The notes beneath the pieces were generated by a model. The model did no database searches. It had not been told where the DNA came from and worked only from the letters and a program-made list of their open reading frames with translations. From NCBI GenBank assembly GCA_008330645.1, contig VLTN01000045.1:1-64000 (forward strand): a DNA stretch of 64,000 nucleotides. The letters run 5' to 3'. The position numbers and the translations under genes were made by a program. Source of the DNA: Cafeteria roenbergensis (taxonomy: Eukaryota > Sar > Bigyra > Bicosoecida > Cafeteriaceae). Positions 35,001 through 42,353 of this stretch are shown here, piece after piece; positions within the stretch are counted from its first letter, which is position 1; every line of letters begins with the position of its first letter.

Positions 35001-36545
35001 GCCGGGCCTGCTCTGGTGCGACGCGCGTCGCACGACGGCTTCTCGGACGCGGACAGCTCCAGCAGCGAGGAGGAGGAGGAGGAGGAGGAGGAGGAGGAGG
35101 AGGAGGAGGAGGAGGAGGAGGAGGAGGAGGGGCCAGGCGCCCGCGCCTGCGGCGCCTCCGAGACAGAAGACTGCCTCGCTGACCCCGCGAGCGCGGAGGG
35201 CGCGGACACCGCGGCGGTGGGCGCCGCGATCCGGGACGCGGTCCGGGACGCAGAGTCGGCCGGCGCGCCTGCTGGCAGCAGCGGCGGGGACGCCAGCCGC
35301 GCCTCTGCGGCGGACGCGGCGCTCGCTGCGTTGCGGCTGCGCGCGGCCTCCGGCCCGGCGCGGGGCGCGCACAGGCGCGTCCACCGCGAGCCCGCCCTCG
35401 CTGCGGCGGCCTGGCGCCTGCCTGGCATGCTCAGCCAGCGGGCCACGGACAGCCTGGTCTCGCACGTGTACAGCGGGTCCTGTCAGGTGTCCGGCTCGAC
35501 CGTGATGCGCCTCGCGGCGGCGGCGCGGCAGCTCGGGCTGCCCCTGCTGCTGGCCCGGTGCGAGCAGCACCTGCTGCTGCGCTGCCGCGACGCGGCGGCC
35601 GCGGCGGACATGCACCTGGCCGCTGGGGAGCTGGGCCTTCCGCGCCTCAGCGCGTTCGCGAGCGTGACCCGGGCTGCGGCCGCGCGAGTCGCCACGTCGA
35701 GCGGCGCGTGGGAGGACGCCGCGGTGGTCACGGGCAGCGCCGCCGCCGGACCGCCAAGCGCCCCAGGCCGCGGCGGGACGGCCAGCCGCCGCGCGGGGGC
35801 CCGCACCCTCACGGACATCGCGAGCTCGCACGCGCACGGCCATGCCGCCGCGACCGGCGCGGGCGCCGTGCCCGAGAGCCCCATCATCGGCATGGCCGGC
35901 ATGGAGATGCCCGACGTCCCCGACTTCACGCTGGACGGAGGCGGCGGCCTCGAGACGGTGCCCGCGGGACACAGCCGTGGCGACGGCGACGACACCGCGT
36001 CCGTTGCGTCATCGAGCCGCACGGGCGGGTCGCGCGGCCACGGGGTCGCGTTGGGAGCCGCCGGCCCGGGGCGGCGCGGGACGTCCGACCCGACGACGGC
36101 CGCAGCAGGGGCGGGCTCGGTGGCGGCCCCGGTGCAGCGGGCAGCGTGGGGCACCGGGGTGCGGCTGGCCAGCCGGTCGGGGTCCGCCTGGGCGGGAGCG
36201 GGCGGCTCCGCGGCCACGCCTCGCCTGGGCGGCGGGAGGCCGGCGGCCGCTGGAGCGCCAGCCGCGCTCTCGCTGGCGCAGCAGATCGAGCGGGCCAAGG
36301 CGGCCGAGCACAGGCGCCGGGGCGACGAGCGGATGGCGCAGTGGGTGCATCGGTCGGGAGCAGGCTGGGCTGCGGGCCTCGCCCAGGCCGGCTCGCCCCC
36401 TGCTCCCGCGGCCGCGCCTGCGAGTCGCGTCGCGCCGCCTCGCGTGCCCGCCGCTGCCGCGGCCCCTGCGACCGCCGCGCGTGGCGGGCCCGAGGAGGAG
36501 TCGGACAGCGACATCAGCGACGAGGACGACGACCCGTTCCCTTGA
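29085..36545 (+). CDS. Giant RCC1-repeat / BTB-domain protein
   Basis: A single 7.46-kb exon encodes 2486 residues; the frame extends further 5' but 29085 is the first ATG. The N-terminal about 320 residues are RCC1-type blades (IVSVACGLEHSAFLSRAG; SIAAGEGHIAVCSAMGQAYWWG; LTLALTATGQIFAWG). A very long Ala/Gly/Pro-rich middle follows. Near residue 1865 the start of a BTB/POZ fold appears (CRVVAPDGRAWALHAYLLRS) and its second half near residue 2120 (SLVSHVYSGSCQVSGSTVMR, then LAAAARQLGLPLLLARCEQH). About 230 residues containing a 21-Glu tract lie between them. RCC1-BTB proteins commonly act as cullin-3 adaptors or small-GTPase-linked scaffolds; which applies here is unknown. Absence of introns over 7 kb in an Ala-rich frame argues for a genuinely maintained frame. 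Confidence 0.85.
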   Translation: MSSKPSPRAGIRLFQVRAVHSEAFGTGLRPLAREGGLATRGSAEQTQSGANAEEAAPREQPGHVTCLTEERSILLPGGSAAVSMAASTNEAYVVTEKGAVVRVGLQGFKALRFRSPIVSVACGLEHSAFLSRAGVVFCVGKDRGTGALGLRDGDSTEVPVPARPVLGRKVAAIAAGPRCTVAIANKEGGSGVVFWGRGEDSRPSVREWGAGHFEAHDPLRSIAAGEGHIAVCSAMGQAYWWGTHDPVRGRDDGEATDPKHVTGPLAGNAVVQVEARRGLTLALTATGQIFAWGRLRGITGVRASRASSVATMARAGVRVVDKGDRSGGHAAPATADIAASMGPVAPTPPTSGVAWVESSLLSASRFISWKEPIRIASHARWTALIPARWTDDPADPLDALGMSDDGADKMPDLGGASADSAGARPNLQVNSRLQWLPAAAVVSPVVEASPSDGSAAADVAAAAPAPTPSPARLPPALSDDILAIAQGHRLGCVLQVDGRLLGGRMLADGGRLATHESVPGEASAAAGARVARQIPIDAGAGGQASGPSRDRASLAPWPLRRQASAASIAAAAGFASSMSMSSRGASAESAGSIDDDAAAATNLAPVVPVFAPAASALSRLDSGSTADIGLSSLVGGAVAPEGSWPTAPRSVPASAALARLWVQGAASARGFLLVAGCVDPRLGGVAPVTAGAPPTAGPKPAMQRAVSAPPVKPTPGQDPYPAHVGVGARDSVPRAAASTTAGAAAASPVRGAAAAAAAARAAASVTVPAATGPSPASARSVNSGSHDLDPVAASSRTRSETRSVGDTCDPGARPASVASQGTASTNLSLPMGAPILPRSGKRSLRDASTIAHALSPSGGAAVCERGGVPALGGIPGLVAAWVPEDVDSLARLRSSAAVAPETEGGSGYPDEADRELASAHVEQGARVAVRRAVGALWRTPASAEELLAGVALTHTAPRLAAAERDLPVVVGWAEEGPDLALCVRVTDASHAASAAASCDAGAGGAAGGSGVSHPGVVALVHRSLAAAHSGPILRRLCRDVRLRTVRVPSAEQGVARALRVAGDIEGRRIATAATLDAMRAEREAAQAQAAEAAALAAAAAAAGEGAEEAGARAAARAAGLSAAEAALAMVHAAAAPGAPAEAEPAADGAARAADAGGAAGELGAPAAVAEAEAAVAAAPAGVAERAAAAFARIPMAALAAGLTPSGLSAAVVAADKVATDAAEAEHQPPPAGAAPGAGAGSGAGAEAAVGGGLVDRARFARTEQFAPLPAARPLADVAALDLTTPVLAAVDAAAEALATPLHPGLAPPDAAGDASVAAVSVSRAAVAASALAAVAGFMYTDTLPVSALLPPASLGAPAHAATPSEAAAWAHARVVAAALAPLAGDLGLPRLRQLALRVFDALSSAKPAPAASPAEPGLASSGCVPVPSGGAASEGEAVAGLVGASRPPAWQTAAASATGLEDPDDVTRPWGLRSALGVLVAAAELRQRQGRIRAAFNEAMLDSMALKAIDADGVGFHGAVLAAARGGRGRPGEDALAPGAADAEALAGAAGAAGQPADGAAAGGDGSAASDASDDDDRDGDGDDSDGDGQGRSRLSRQADTLPPDAATLIARGRLALRRRANVVEALFLSGLAPQDARDGAWAAVAAAEEDEDLAAAAASDKALGANETRRTWTSRVEKHRAAVARGDAPGVHAAQNQAGATKLLASTEAAVAVVSSSVKRNLGWWERWEGDEDEAVSASASAPVARGASSWQFSLARLCAESYGEGPAWRQSVYDAAMAAGIHVGDAGSERSSDQSSVEGDAAAAPVGSPAGPRGPGSGAKRRTRNTTRKTRVRLAMAQARRADEEAQLRRRRRAEAMAKALEVLRGDCRVVAPDGRAWALHAYLLRSRSALLADVVGPSPVARAEPGALPFRLPGHDGESGAEALTWLPGPAMGRVARDALRRGAIPAAADAGAALALGRLGAAARAGPRAGPALVRRASHDGFSDADSSSSEEEEEEEEEEEEEEEEEEEEEGPGARACGASETEDCLADPASAEGADTAAVGAAIRDAVRDAESAGAPAGSSGGDASRASAADAALAALRLRAASGPARGAHRRVHREPALAAAAWRLPGMLSQRATDSLVSHVYSGSCQVSGSTVMRLAAAARQLGLPLLLARCEQHLLLRCRDAAAAADMHLAAGELGLPRLSAFASVTRAAAARVATSSGAWEDAAVVTGSAAAGPPSAPGRGGTASRRAGARTLTDIASSHAHGHAAATGAGAVPESPIIGMAGMEMPDVPDFTLDGGGGLETVPAGHSRGDGDDTASVASSSRTGGSRGHGVALGAAGPGRRGTSDPTTAAAGAGSVAAPVQRAAWGTGVRLASRSGSAWAGAGGSAATPRLGGGRPAAAGAPAALSLAQQIERAKAAEHRRRGDERMAQWVHRSGAGWAAGLAQAGSPPAPAAAPASRVAPPRVPAAAAAPATAARGGPEEESDSDISDEDDDPFP
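35067..35129 (+). repeat. (GAG)21 trinucleotide tract encoding poly-glutamate
   Basis: Twenty-one uninterrupted GAG codons lie inside the insertion that splits the BTB domain of the RCC1-BTB protein. Pure triplet purity implies replication-slippage instability, with length changes that keep frame. Confidence 0.97.
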
Positions 36546-37035
36546 GCCGGCGGCCGTCGAGGCCGGTCTGCATTCCGCGGTGCTCGTGTGGATGGCGTGT
36601 GTGTTGCCTCCCGTGGGCTCCAGCTGCGTCTGTATTGGCCGCGCCCAGGTCGGCTGGGCTGGCTGGTGCTTCGCCCGGTCTAGTGCGTTAGTCGCAGGGC
36701 TTGCTTGGACGAACACAATCGCATTCGGGCACTCACACTCGCACCGAGAGGCGCGCGCACGCACACACCCGAGAGCGGTGGCGGCCCGAGGCCACGGTCT
36801 GGGTTGCTCGCGGCCGCTGCTCCGCTGCGCTGTTGTGTGTGTGTACGGAGGTGGGCTCAGGCCTCCGCGCGCGACTGCCAGCGTGCCGAGAGCGAGCTGT
36901 TTGGTCGCCTGCGCGGCACGTGCCAGCGCGCCGGCAGCTCAGCCGCGAGCTCCGAGGCGGCACGAGGCGCCGGACCTGTCGCTGAACCCTGGGCGAGTCG
37001 CCGCACGGTCGCGTGGGCATGGCCCGCCCGGCCCG
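36546..37035. other. Intergenic region between convergent RCC1 genes
   Basis: The 490 bp lie between the stops of the RCC1-BTB gene (plus) and the RCC1-stalk gene (minus), and should contain both 3' UTRs. A short stretch near 36720-36770 is rich in CACAC and GCGCGC dinucleotides. No gene or terminator motif was recognised. Confidence 0.5.
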
Positions 37036-39435
37036 TCACGGGCTCGCGGCGCCGTCGACGAGCGGGTTGCGATTGTGAGCGGAAGGATCCGCGGGACTGA
37101 GGCTCGCAGGCGACGACAGCGGGGCGAGCCCGGCGCCGGCGTGGGGCCCGGGCGGTCCTTGCGGGGCGGGCGCGCCGCGCTGGGCGTGCGGCGGCTGAGC
37201 TCCGGCCAGGTTGGCGGGGCGGATGGAGCGGAGCCCAACGAGCAGGCCCACGACGCACAGGGCCCCAGCAACGCCAGCGATGATGGGCAGGGTGCCGGAG
37301 GGCTGCGGTGCAGACGTCGGGGAGTCGAGCTGCGCGGAGAGCAGCGCCGATGGCGACGGCGGTGCTGTGGGTGTGGCTGTGGTCGATGGGGTGGCGTGTG
37401 CGGAGGGTGTGGTGGATGCCGATGGTGCAATGGTCGCCGAGGGCGATGCAGACATCGAGGGTGATGGGGATGGGGACGGCGATGCCGACACCGAGGGTGA
37501 TGCCGACACCGAGGGTGATGCCGACACCGAGGGCGATGCCGACACCGAGGGGGATGCCGACACCGAGGGGGATGCCGACGCCGAGGGGGATGCCGACACC
37601 GAGGGCGATGCCGACACCGAGGGGGATGCCGACACCGAGGGGGATGCCGACACCGAGGGCGATGCCGACACCGAGGGGGATGCCGACACCGAGGGCGATG
37701 CCGACACCGAGGGCGATGCGGACACCGAGGGCGATGCGGACACCGAGGGCGATGCGGACACCGAGGGCGATGCGGACACCGAGGGCGATGCGGACACCGA
37801 GGGGGATGCCGACACCGAGGGGGATGCCGACACCGAGGGCGATGCCGACACCGAGGGGGATGCCGACACCGAGGGGGATGCCGACACCGAGGGGGATGCC
37901 GACACCGAGGGGGATGCCGACACCGAGGGGGATGCCGACACCGAGGGGGATGCCGACACCGAGGGGGATGCCGACACCGAGGGGGATGCCGACACCGAGG
38001 GCGATGCCGACACCGAGGGCGAGGCTGATACGGAGGGGGATGCCGACACCGAGGGGGATGCCGACACGGACGGCGATGCCGACACCGAGGGCGAGGCTGA
38101 TACGGAGGGGGATGCCGACACCGAGGGGGATGCCGACACCGAGGGGGATGCCGACACCGAGGGCGATGCTGACACCGAGGGGGATGCTGACACCGAGGGA
38201 GATGCCGACACTGACGGCGATGGAGTGGACGATGGAGCGACCAGCGGCACAGCACCCTGGAGCGACGGCAAAGTGGCTTCCGTGTCGCCGACGCTGTCTG
38301 TGGAGCCGTACCCAAGCTTGCCCTCCGTTCCACTCCCAAATGCCAGGACTGAGCCGTCATCCAGGAGCACCAAGCTGTGAGTGCTGCCAGCGGCCGCGGC
38401 CACTGCAGTTCCACCCAGCGGCACGGAGCCCTTCTGCTCAGGAGTTCCGCTGGTGCCGACAGAGTCTGTGGAGCCGTACCCGAGTCGGCCAGCGGTCCCC
38501 GCCCCGAATGCCCGGACTGTGCCATTCGACAGCACCACCAGGCTAAATGAGCTGCCAGCAGCCACGGCCGTTGCATTGCCACCCAGCGGCACGGGGCTCT
38601 TCTGATCAGGCGTCGTGCTCTCCGTTTTGCCGACGCTGTCTGTGGAGCCGTATCCGAGCTCACCTCTGTCTCCGCTTCCGAATGCCCGAACTGAGCCATC
38701 CGCAAGCACCACTAGGCTATGGAGGAACCCAGCAGCCACGGCCGTTGCAGTCTCACCCAGCGGCACGGGGCCCTTCTCCTCCGGGGTATCGCTGATGCCA
38801 ACGCCGTCCGTGGAGCCGTAGCCCAGCTGGCCATTGCCTCCCATTCCGAATGCCCGGGCTGTGCCGTCAGTCAGAAGCACCAAGCTATGATACGTCCCAG
38901 CAGCTATGGCCGTTGCAAGGCCTCCCAGTGGCACGAAGCCCTTGAGCATCGGCAGAGTGGCTGGTGTGTCGCCGACGTTGTCTCCAGACCCATATCCGAG
39001 CTGGCCGAACCTCCCCCAACCAAAAGCGAGGACCGAGCCGTTGACCAGCAGCACAAGACTGTGACCGTCTCCGGCGGACACAGCCGTTGCAGGTCCGCCC
39101 AGCGGCACAGCGTTCAGATTCGAAGGTGTGGTCTCGAGCGTGCCGCCCAGATTGTCTGTGTTGCCGTACCCAAGCCTGCCACTGCTCCCTTTTCCAAACG
39201 CCCGGACTGATCCGTCGCCCAGCACCACCAGGCTGAAGGAATTCCCAGCACTCACTGCCACGGCAGTGCCACCCAGCGGCACCGGGCCCGCTGCGCTCGG
39301 CAAGGTCTCAGGCGTGTCGCCCACGTTGGAGGTGGACCCGTACCCGAGCTGACCACTGCTGCCATCGCCGAAGGCCCGCAGCGAGCCGTCGTCCAGCAGC
39401 ACCAAGCTGTGTGTATACCCTGCAGCCACCTGCAT
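37036..39435 (-). CDS. RCC1-propeller ectodomain on a Ser/Pro repeat stalk with a single transmembrane anchor
   Basis: From ATG 39435 the product is 799 residues. Seven RCC1-like blades fill residues 1-395, each with a variant of [15 protein letters not shown] and [12 protein letters not shown]; seven blades make one complete propeller. Residues about 400-662 are a near-perfect (SPSVSA)n stalk, followed by more Ser/Thr/Pro, then a hydrophobic helix ([20 protein letters not shown], about 717-736) and a short basic, Pro-rich tail. This is a type I cell-surface layout. No signal peptide is visible at 39435, so the true 5' end is unresolved. A canonical intron 39810-39430 (GTGAGC to GCAG) could join an ATG at 39834 (MRHRHAAL) to the first blade, but that also lacks a signal peptide. 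The role may be adhesion or recognition. Confidence 0.82.
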   Translation of the reverse strand: MQVAAGYTHSLVLLDDGSLRAFGDGSSGQLGYGSTSNVGDTPETLPSAAGPVPLGGTAVAVSAGNSFSLVVLGDGSVRAFGKGSSGRLGYGNTDNLGGTLETTPSNLNAVPLGGPATAVSAGDGHSLVLLVNGSVLAFGWGRFGQLGYGSGDNVGDTPATLPMLKGFVPLGGLATAIAAGTYHSLVLLTDGTARAFGMGGNGQLGYGSTDGVGISDTPEEKGPVPLGETATAVAAGFLHSLVVLADGSVRAFGSGDRGELGYGSTDSVGKTESTTPDQKSPVPLGGNATAVAAGSSFSLVVLSNGTVRAFGAGTAGRLGYGSTDSVGTSGTPEQKGSVPLGGTAVAAAAGSTHSLVLLDDGSVLAFGSGTEGKLGYGSTDSVGDTEATLPSLQGAVPLVAPSSTPSPSVSASPSVSASPSVSASPSVSASPSVSASPSVSASPSVSASPSVSASPSVSASPSVSASPSVSASPSVSASPSVSASPSVSASPSVSASPSVSASPSVSASPSVSASPSVSASPSVSASPSVSASPSVSASPSVSASPSVSASPSVSASPSVSASPSVSASPSVSASPSVSASPSVSASPSVSASPSVSASPSVSASPSVSASPSVSASPSASASPSVSASPSVSASPSVSASPSVSASPSVSASPSPSPSPSMSASPSATIAPSASTTPSAHATPSTTATPTAPPSPSALLSAQLDSPTSAPQPSGTLPIIAGVAGALCVVGLLVGLRSIRPANLAGAQPPHAQRGAPAPQGPPGPHAGAGLAPLSSPASLSPADPSAHNRNPLVDGAASP
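37450..38230 (-). repeat. 18-bp coding minisatellite, about 43 units, encoding SPSVSA
   Basis: An 18-bp unit (plus strand GATGCCGACACCGAGGGG, with C/G variants at third positions) repeats for about 780 bp. Most substitutions are synonymous or swap Val for Ala, so the hexapeptide stalk is under protein-level constraint or frequently homogenised. Several adjacent units share private variants (for example the GATGCGGACACC cluster near 37720-37790), showing block duplication. Confidence 0.95.
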
Positions 39436-40455
39436 TGCTGCTGCCAAGAGCCGCCTGCTCACACGATCGTGGTAGGACACCGCAAGCGAGGCGTCGAGCG
39501 CAGACGGCTCCGACGCCTGCCAGGCCGACCGTTGTGTCGGTGGAAGTTTCGGCCGACCCTGCTGCCCTCGCCCGCAAAGCCTCCGCCGCGCCTCGGCCAG
39601 GGGCGATGTGCACGCTCCGGGTGGCTCGCGCGAGGCCCCGCCATCTCTCACACCCCCGCGCGGCTGCTTCTCTGTGTGGTCCGGGGAGCCGGGTGACTGG
39701 CGCCTCGACGCGCAGCGCGAAAGGGCATCGGCAGCGGCTCTCCTCTCTCGGCTCCTCCCCTGCTCTCCCAAGCCGGCCGCCAGCCTACTCTTCCAGCCCA
39801 CCAGGCTCACAAGTGCAGCATGCCGATGTCGCATGCGCTGCTCCGCGAGACGCCCCGGCGTCGGCCACGTGCGATCGGGCTGCCCCGCGGCGAAAGGCCC
39901 TGTCGGGAGGCTCCATGGCATGAGCGCTGGGGCAGCACTGACAAGCGACCGCGGCGGACCGCGTCCGGCACGCCCGCATGCCGCATGTGCGGCGACGGTG
40001 CGCGCGCCCAGCGCACACGGGCTGCTTCCCGGCGCGAGCACCAGAGCGGAGCGGCTCGTTTGTCACACGCGACGCGCTCCAACGCTCGCCGTGTCGTGCT
40101 GCGCCCCGGCAAGCCGATTGCTGCGCGCGCCCACCGCCGCCCAGCGAGGCGGCATCGTGCTCCGCTGTCCTGGCGATGCATTGCAGGCGCCGACCCATCC
40201 GCGCTGCGCGCCCCTTGCGCCAGGCCGTGGGCAGCCGGAGCGCAGCGGCCGCGGTCGCACAGCCTCGGCCGCTGCGCTCCGTGACCTGGGTGCGTGTCTT
40301 CCCGGGCATGGGCGGCGCTGGCAAGGCTGGGCGGCTTCCAGGCCACGCCGAGAGCCTTGCGACTCGCTTGCGAAACACCTGCCGCGCCGCACACGAAACG
40401 AGCACACAAGCACACGGTGAGCCGCCAATGCAGGGTTCGCCCACCTTCCCACGGC
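39436..40455. other. Intergenic region with unresolved 5' end of the RCC1-stalk gene
   Basis: About 1 kb separates the RCC1-stalk start and the sirtuin stop, both on the minus strand. The minus-strand frame of the RCC1 gene remains open to about 40041 without good coding character. Candidate upstream exon 39834-39811 is described under that gene. I see no RNA gene or repeat. Confidence 0.45.
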
Positions 40456-42078
40456 TCATGCAGCCGCCTCCCGGACGAGGCCCTCGAGCTCGGACGTCCA
40501 CCCAAGCTGCTCCGCGAGCTTGGCGCAGCTGCTGTCCAGGTCGCCGAGCACGACGGCGTCGCCTGGCAGGCTGCCGATCTCCCCGACGGGCTCCATGTTC
40601 AGGAGCAGGCGCCTGACGTCCTTGGGGAGCAGCTGCGGCACCGACGACACGGGGGCCACCTGCAGGCTGGTGCCCATGACGATGAGCGCGTCGATCGGGC
40701 CGTCGTCGCACGGGTCCGCATCCGGGTCGCCCGCGGGCGAGGGGTGCAGGAAGTCGTGGTGCAAGGTGCGGTAGAAGGACGGCGGCAGGTCCTCGCCAAA
40801 GAAGGTGATGTTCGGCTTGACGACGCCTCCGCACGCGGGGCAGTGCGGGATGACGACCGCGCCCGACGCGCCGCCGCCGCCCGGCGCAGCCATGCGAGCT
40901 GCGGTGGCCTGGATGGCGTCGTTGACCAGCGCGATGTCCGCCGGGCGCCCGCAGCCCGTGCATGTCGCTGCGGTCATGCCGCCGTGGCACTGCACCACGC
41001 GCGACTGGGGCACTCCTGCGGCCAGCTCGAGGCCATCGATGTTCTGCGTGAGCACGCGCCGCAGCAGGCCCTTCTCGTGCAGGAGGCGGAGGAAGAAGTG
41101 CGACGGGGTCGGCTTGGTTGCGTCCTTGGCGAAGAGCATCGCCGACGCTGCGTAGAAGGGCTCGGGGTTCTCCCTGAAGAATTCGATGCAGAAGAGGTCC
41201 TCGGGCCGCTCGAGCTCCGAGGCGTTCACCCCGAACTTGGCGAGGTTCTTGTAGATGCCCGCGCTGCTGCGGAAGTCCGGAATGCCCGCAGACACGCTCA
41301 GGCCGGCCCCCGCGAGCACCGCGATTCGCCGGATGCTGCCGTCGAGGATCCCGGCGACGAAGTCCTCGGTCCTGCTCGGGTCGCACGCCGCGGCCAGAGC
41401 GTCTGGCGCCACATCGTCGCCATGGCTGCTGTCGTCGCTGTCCGCTGCCTCGGCCGCTGCGCCGGCCGGCTCGCTCGGGGCGTCGCTCGCGGCTCCGGCT
41501 CCGGCGGCTGCTGTTGCGGCCTGGCCCGGCTCGGCGCTGATGGGTCCAGCCGGCTCACAGGGAGCATCCGCGCCCGGCTCGGCGCTGGGCCCCAGCTCGG
41601 GCGCCGCCATGGCTGGCCCGCCCGCGTCAGCGCGCTCGGACGCGTCGGGGCCGAACTTGGCGCGGCGCAGCGGGAGCAGCCAAGCGTTTGTGCTGGGACT
41701 GGAGCAGTACGAGTCGCACTCGAAGCACCACACGCTCAGGTCCGAGAAGCTGATCGCAACGCAGGGGTTGACAGCGGCTTCAGTTCCGGTCCCCGTGCCG
41801 TCCACCCCGCCAGTGCCCGCTGCTGCCGCGGAAGCCTTGGCTGCCATCACATGGTCGAGCATGTGGCCGCTCACGTACCGGCTGCACAGCACCTTGCCGT
41901 CCGCGACGTTGACCCAGTTCTCCCTGCAGTCGCCGCACTCGCCGCACGGCGCAGCGAGCAAGGCGCGGGCCAGGTCGTCAGTGGGCGGCGCCATCCTTGC
42001 GCACAGCGGCGGAATGTGAGGGCAGTCCGTCTTGACAGTGACAGCGAACCCGAAGCCGGGAATCTCCACGGCCGACAT
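40456..42078 (-). CDS. Sirtuin (SIR2) NAD-dependent deacylase with N-terminal UBP-type zinc finger
   Basis: A single exon encodes 540 residues from the first ATG (42078). Residues about 20-130 resemble a ZnF-UBP: DCPHIPPLC, CGECGDCRENWVNV, VLCSRYVSGHMLDH, then SFSDLSVWCFECDSYC, carrying the Cys/His pattern that binds the ubiquitin C-terminus in HDAC6 and USP5. After an acidic Ala/Pro linker, residues 240-530 form a class I-like sirtuin: AGAGLSVSAGIPDFRS (NAD), TQNIDGLE, VVQCHGGM (catalytic His near 363), zinc Cys pairs CTGC and CPAC, VKPNITFFGEDLP, and VMGTSLQVAPV. It should remove acyl groups from lysines using NAD, possibly on or near ubiquitin-tagged proteins (inference). The gene downstream of the AGC kinase on the same strand starts only 275 bp after that kinase's stop. 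Confidence 0.92.
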   Translation of the reverse strand: MSAVEIPGFGFAVTVKTDCPHIPPLCARMAPPTDDLARALLAAPCGECGDCRENWVNVADGKVLCSRYVSGHMLDHVMAAKASAAAAGTGGVDGTGTGTEAAVNPCVAISFSDLSVWCFECDSYCSSPSTNAWLLPLRRAKFGPDASERADAGGPAMAAPELGPSAEPGADAPCEPAGPISAEPGQAATAAAGAGAASDAPSEPAGAAAEAADSDDSSHGDDVAPDALAAACDPSRTEDFVAGILDGSIRRIAVLAGAGLSVSAGIPDFRSSAGIYKNLAKFGVNASELERPEDLFCIEFFRENPEPFYAASAMLFAKDATKPTPSHFFLRLLHEKGLLRRVLTQNIDGLELAAGVPQSRVVQCHGGMTAATCTGCGRPADIALVNDAIQATAARMAAPGGGGASGAVVIPHCPACGGVVKPNITFFGEDLPPSFYRTLHHDFLHPSPAGDPDADPCDDGPIDALIVMGTSLQVAPVSSVPQLLPKDVRRLLLNMEPVGEIGSLPGDAVVLGDLDSSCAKLAEQLGWTSELEGLVREAAA

Positions 42079-42353
42079 GGTGCGGAGCTCGGTCCAGGCC
42101 CTTGGTGGTTCCTCTATGCGTTCCGAGTGGTGGTGAGTGCTTTGCAGGAAAAAATTCGCCTTCCAAGCCTCGCAGCTCTGCTCACGGCCAAAAGCATGTG
42201 TTGGGCCACTAGCTTCGCCAAAGCGAGCCCAGCCCGACACTCAATAACCAGGCAGGTATCAGGCAGCAACGGCAATCACCACTCAGTGCTTCACTCGCAG
42301 TCTTCGGCAGCGGCAGCAGCTGCGGCAGCGCTGCGGAGCAGAGCAAGCAACTT

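Noticed and set aside
37211-38380. Plus-strand open frame of repeated DADTEG units
   Set aside because: Antisense of the SPSVSA minisatellite; an acidic repeat protein without start or flanking domains is not credible next to the well-formed minus-strand gene.
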